Source: Chrysophaeum taylorii (taxonomy: Eukaryota; Sar; Pelagophyceae; Pelagomonadales; Pelagomonadaceae). Taken from it: a stretch of DNA of 64,000 bases. Location: the NCBI GenBank assembly GCA_029834535.1, contig JAQMWT010000115.1, forward strand, positions 33,626 through 97,625, in the 5' to 3' direction. This document shows positions 63,451 through 64,000 of the stretch, in pieces; position 1 is the first letter of the stretch, and each line of letters opens with the position of its first letter. Below the pieces are notes generated by a model, which saw only the letters and a list, made by a program, of their open reading frames with translations, was not told the origin of the DNA and did no database searches. A program made the position numbers and the translations under genes.

Positions 63451-64000
63451 TCGGTGGACACACTCCCCACACACACCCCCCTCTTAGCACTAACTAACTA
63501 ACTTCAGACCTCTCCCGAGCATGGGAGCCAGGCCGGACCGACAGGAGCCAGTCCGGAATCACGGGCCTGTAGACGAGGAGCGCCGAAAGGTCGGTCGGCG
63601 GAGAGTGACCATCAAGCTTGTCGCCATGCGAGGAGGAGACCGCGATGTGACTGACAACCAACTCGTCGATAACCTTCCGTCTTCGCCCCCCGGCCATACC
63701 CCGTCCCCTCTTAGCAGTCGACATTTAAACTTAAAGACAAACAGTCCTTTAGCTTCGCCTGCCCCCGCCTCGGCGTTGACCCCGCCAAGGTCCCGCGTAC
63801 TTATGCTCCGCCGTCAGGCACCTCCTCATACCCCACAAAAACCCACCCACAAATTCCTTCGTGCTCCCCCCACACAACCCCCCTCTAGCGTCGATATTTA
63901 AAGACAAACAGACAAAAAGACAAACAGGTCCCGCAGAAACAGACAGACGAGACACACATCTGTCGATTAATTATAAGGATAAAGGAATGACCGTAGGGAT
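63451..64000 (+). repeat. Mixed repeat fragments to the window end
   Basis: Further CTCTTAGCAGTCGACATTTAA blocks (about 63709, 63884), CAGACA tracts and a CATCTGTCGATTAATTATAAG copy at about 63956-63976. No gene seen. Confidence 0.55.

Noticed and set aside
7000-63900. CRISPR array from regularly spaced CAGACAGACAAA tracts
   Set aside because: These are microsatellite-like tracts in a eukaryotic genome without unique spacers or Cas genes.

Overview
The window looks like nuclear DNA of a flagellated ochrophyte (stramenopile) alga, perhaps a pelagophyte-like lineage. The evidence is a fucoxanthin chlorophyll a/c-type antenna protein whose leader ends in a VAA-Phe cleavage site, a flagellar outer-arm dynein heavy chain with a kelch N-terminus, a plastid-type coproporphyrinogen oxidase, a ClpS-like protein, a mitochondrial ferredoxin, VWA8, IMP4 and an R-SNARE. 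Genes are dense, GC-rich and often arranged head to head or tail to tail. Introns are very short: 17 can be placed by reading-frame continuity, all 39-56 bp, two of them GC-AG. The species is not determinable from the sequence alone.

Layout. 1-639: 5' part of argininosuccinate lyase (minus strand). 771-2944: a transposon-like insertion with 17-bp terminal inverted repeats. 2.96-5.6 kb: nicotinate phosphoribosyltransferase and coproporphyrinogen III oxidase, convergent. 5.7-6.9 kb: one copy of a repeat carrying a broken Helitron/PIF1-type helicase C-terminus. 7.6-11.5 kb: a 4-TM orphan, a 2-oxoglutarate oxygenase and a CYP710/CYP61-like P450. 11.5-13.6 kb: decayed sequence. 13.6-20.0 kb: an orphan head to head with the antenna gene, a ClpS-like gene, a GNAT acetyltransferase and a small hypothetical. 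20.2-29.8 kb: VWA8, diacylglycerol kinase, GT25 glycosyltransferase and a membrane histidine phosphatase. 30.3-43.1 kb: one 4,216-aa dynein heavy chain in four exons. 43.1-47.8 kb: gene-poor, with a SLATT-like 2-TM protein and a possible reverse transcriptase remnant. 47.8-58.2 kb: R-SNARE, small hypotheticals, ferredoxin, sulfatase, diaminopropionate ammonia-lyase, IMP4, a PH/GYF-like protein and a sulfotransferase. 58.3-64 kb: a tandem array of the same helicase-bearing repeat plus CAGACAGACAAA satellites, resembling a subtelomere or transposon graveyard.

The genes are mostly unrelated housekeeping functions rather than a cluster. Loose themes are plastid function (CPOX, antenna, ClpS-like), nitrogen and NAD metabolism (ASL, NAPRT, diaminopropionate lyase), lipid and sterol metabolism (DGK, P450) and sulfated glycan turnover (sulfatase, sulfotransferase). 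The observations most worth following are the repeat family with broken helicase, the TIR element, the uniform ~40-bp introns, and three conserved proteins lacking hallmark residues: dynein AAA1, the P450 ExxR motif and the R-SNARE zero layer.
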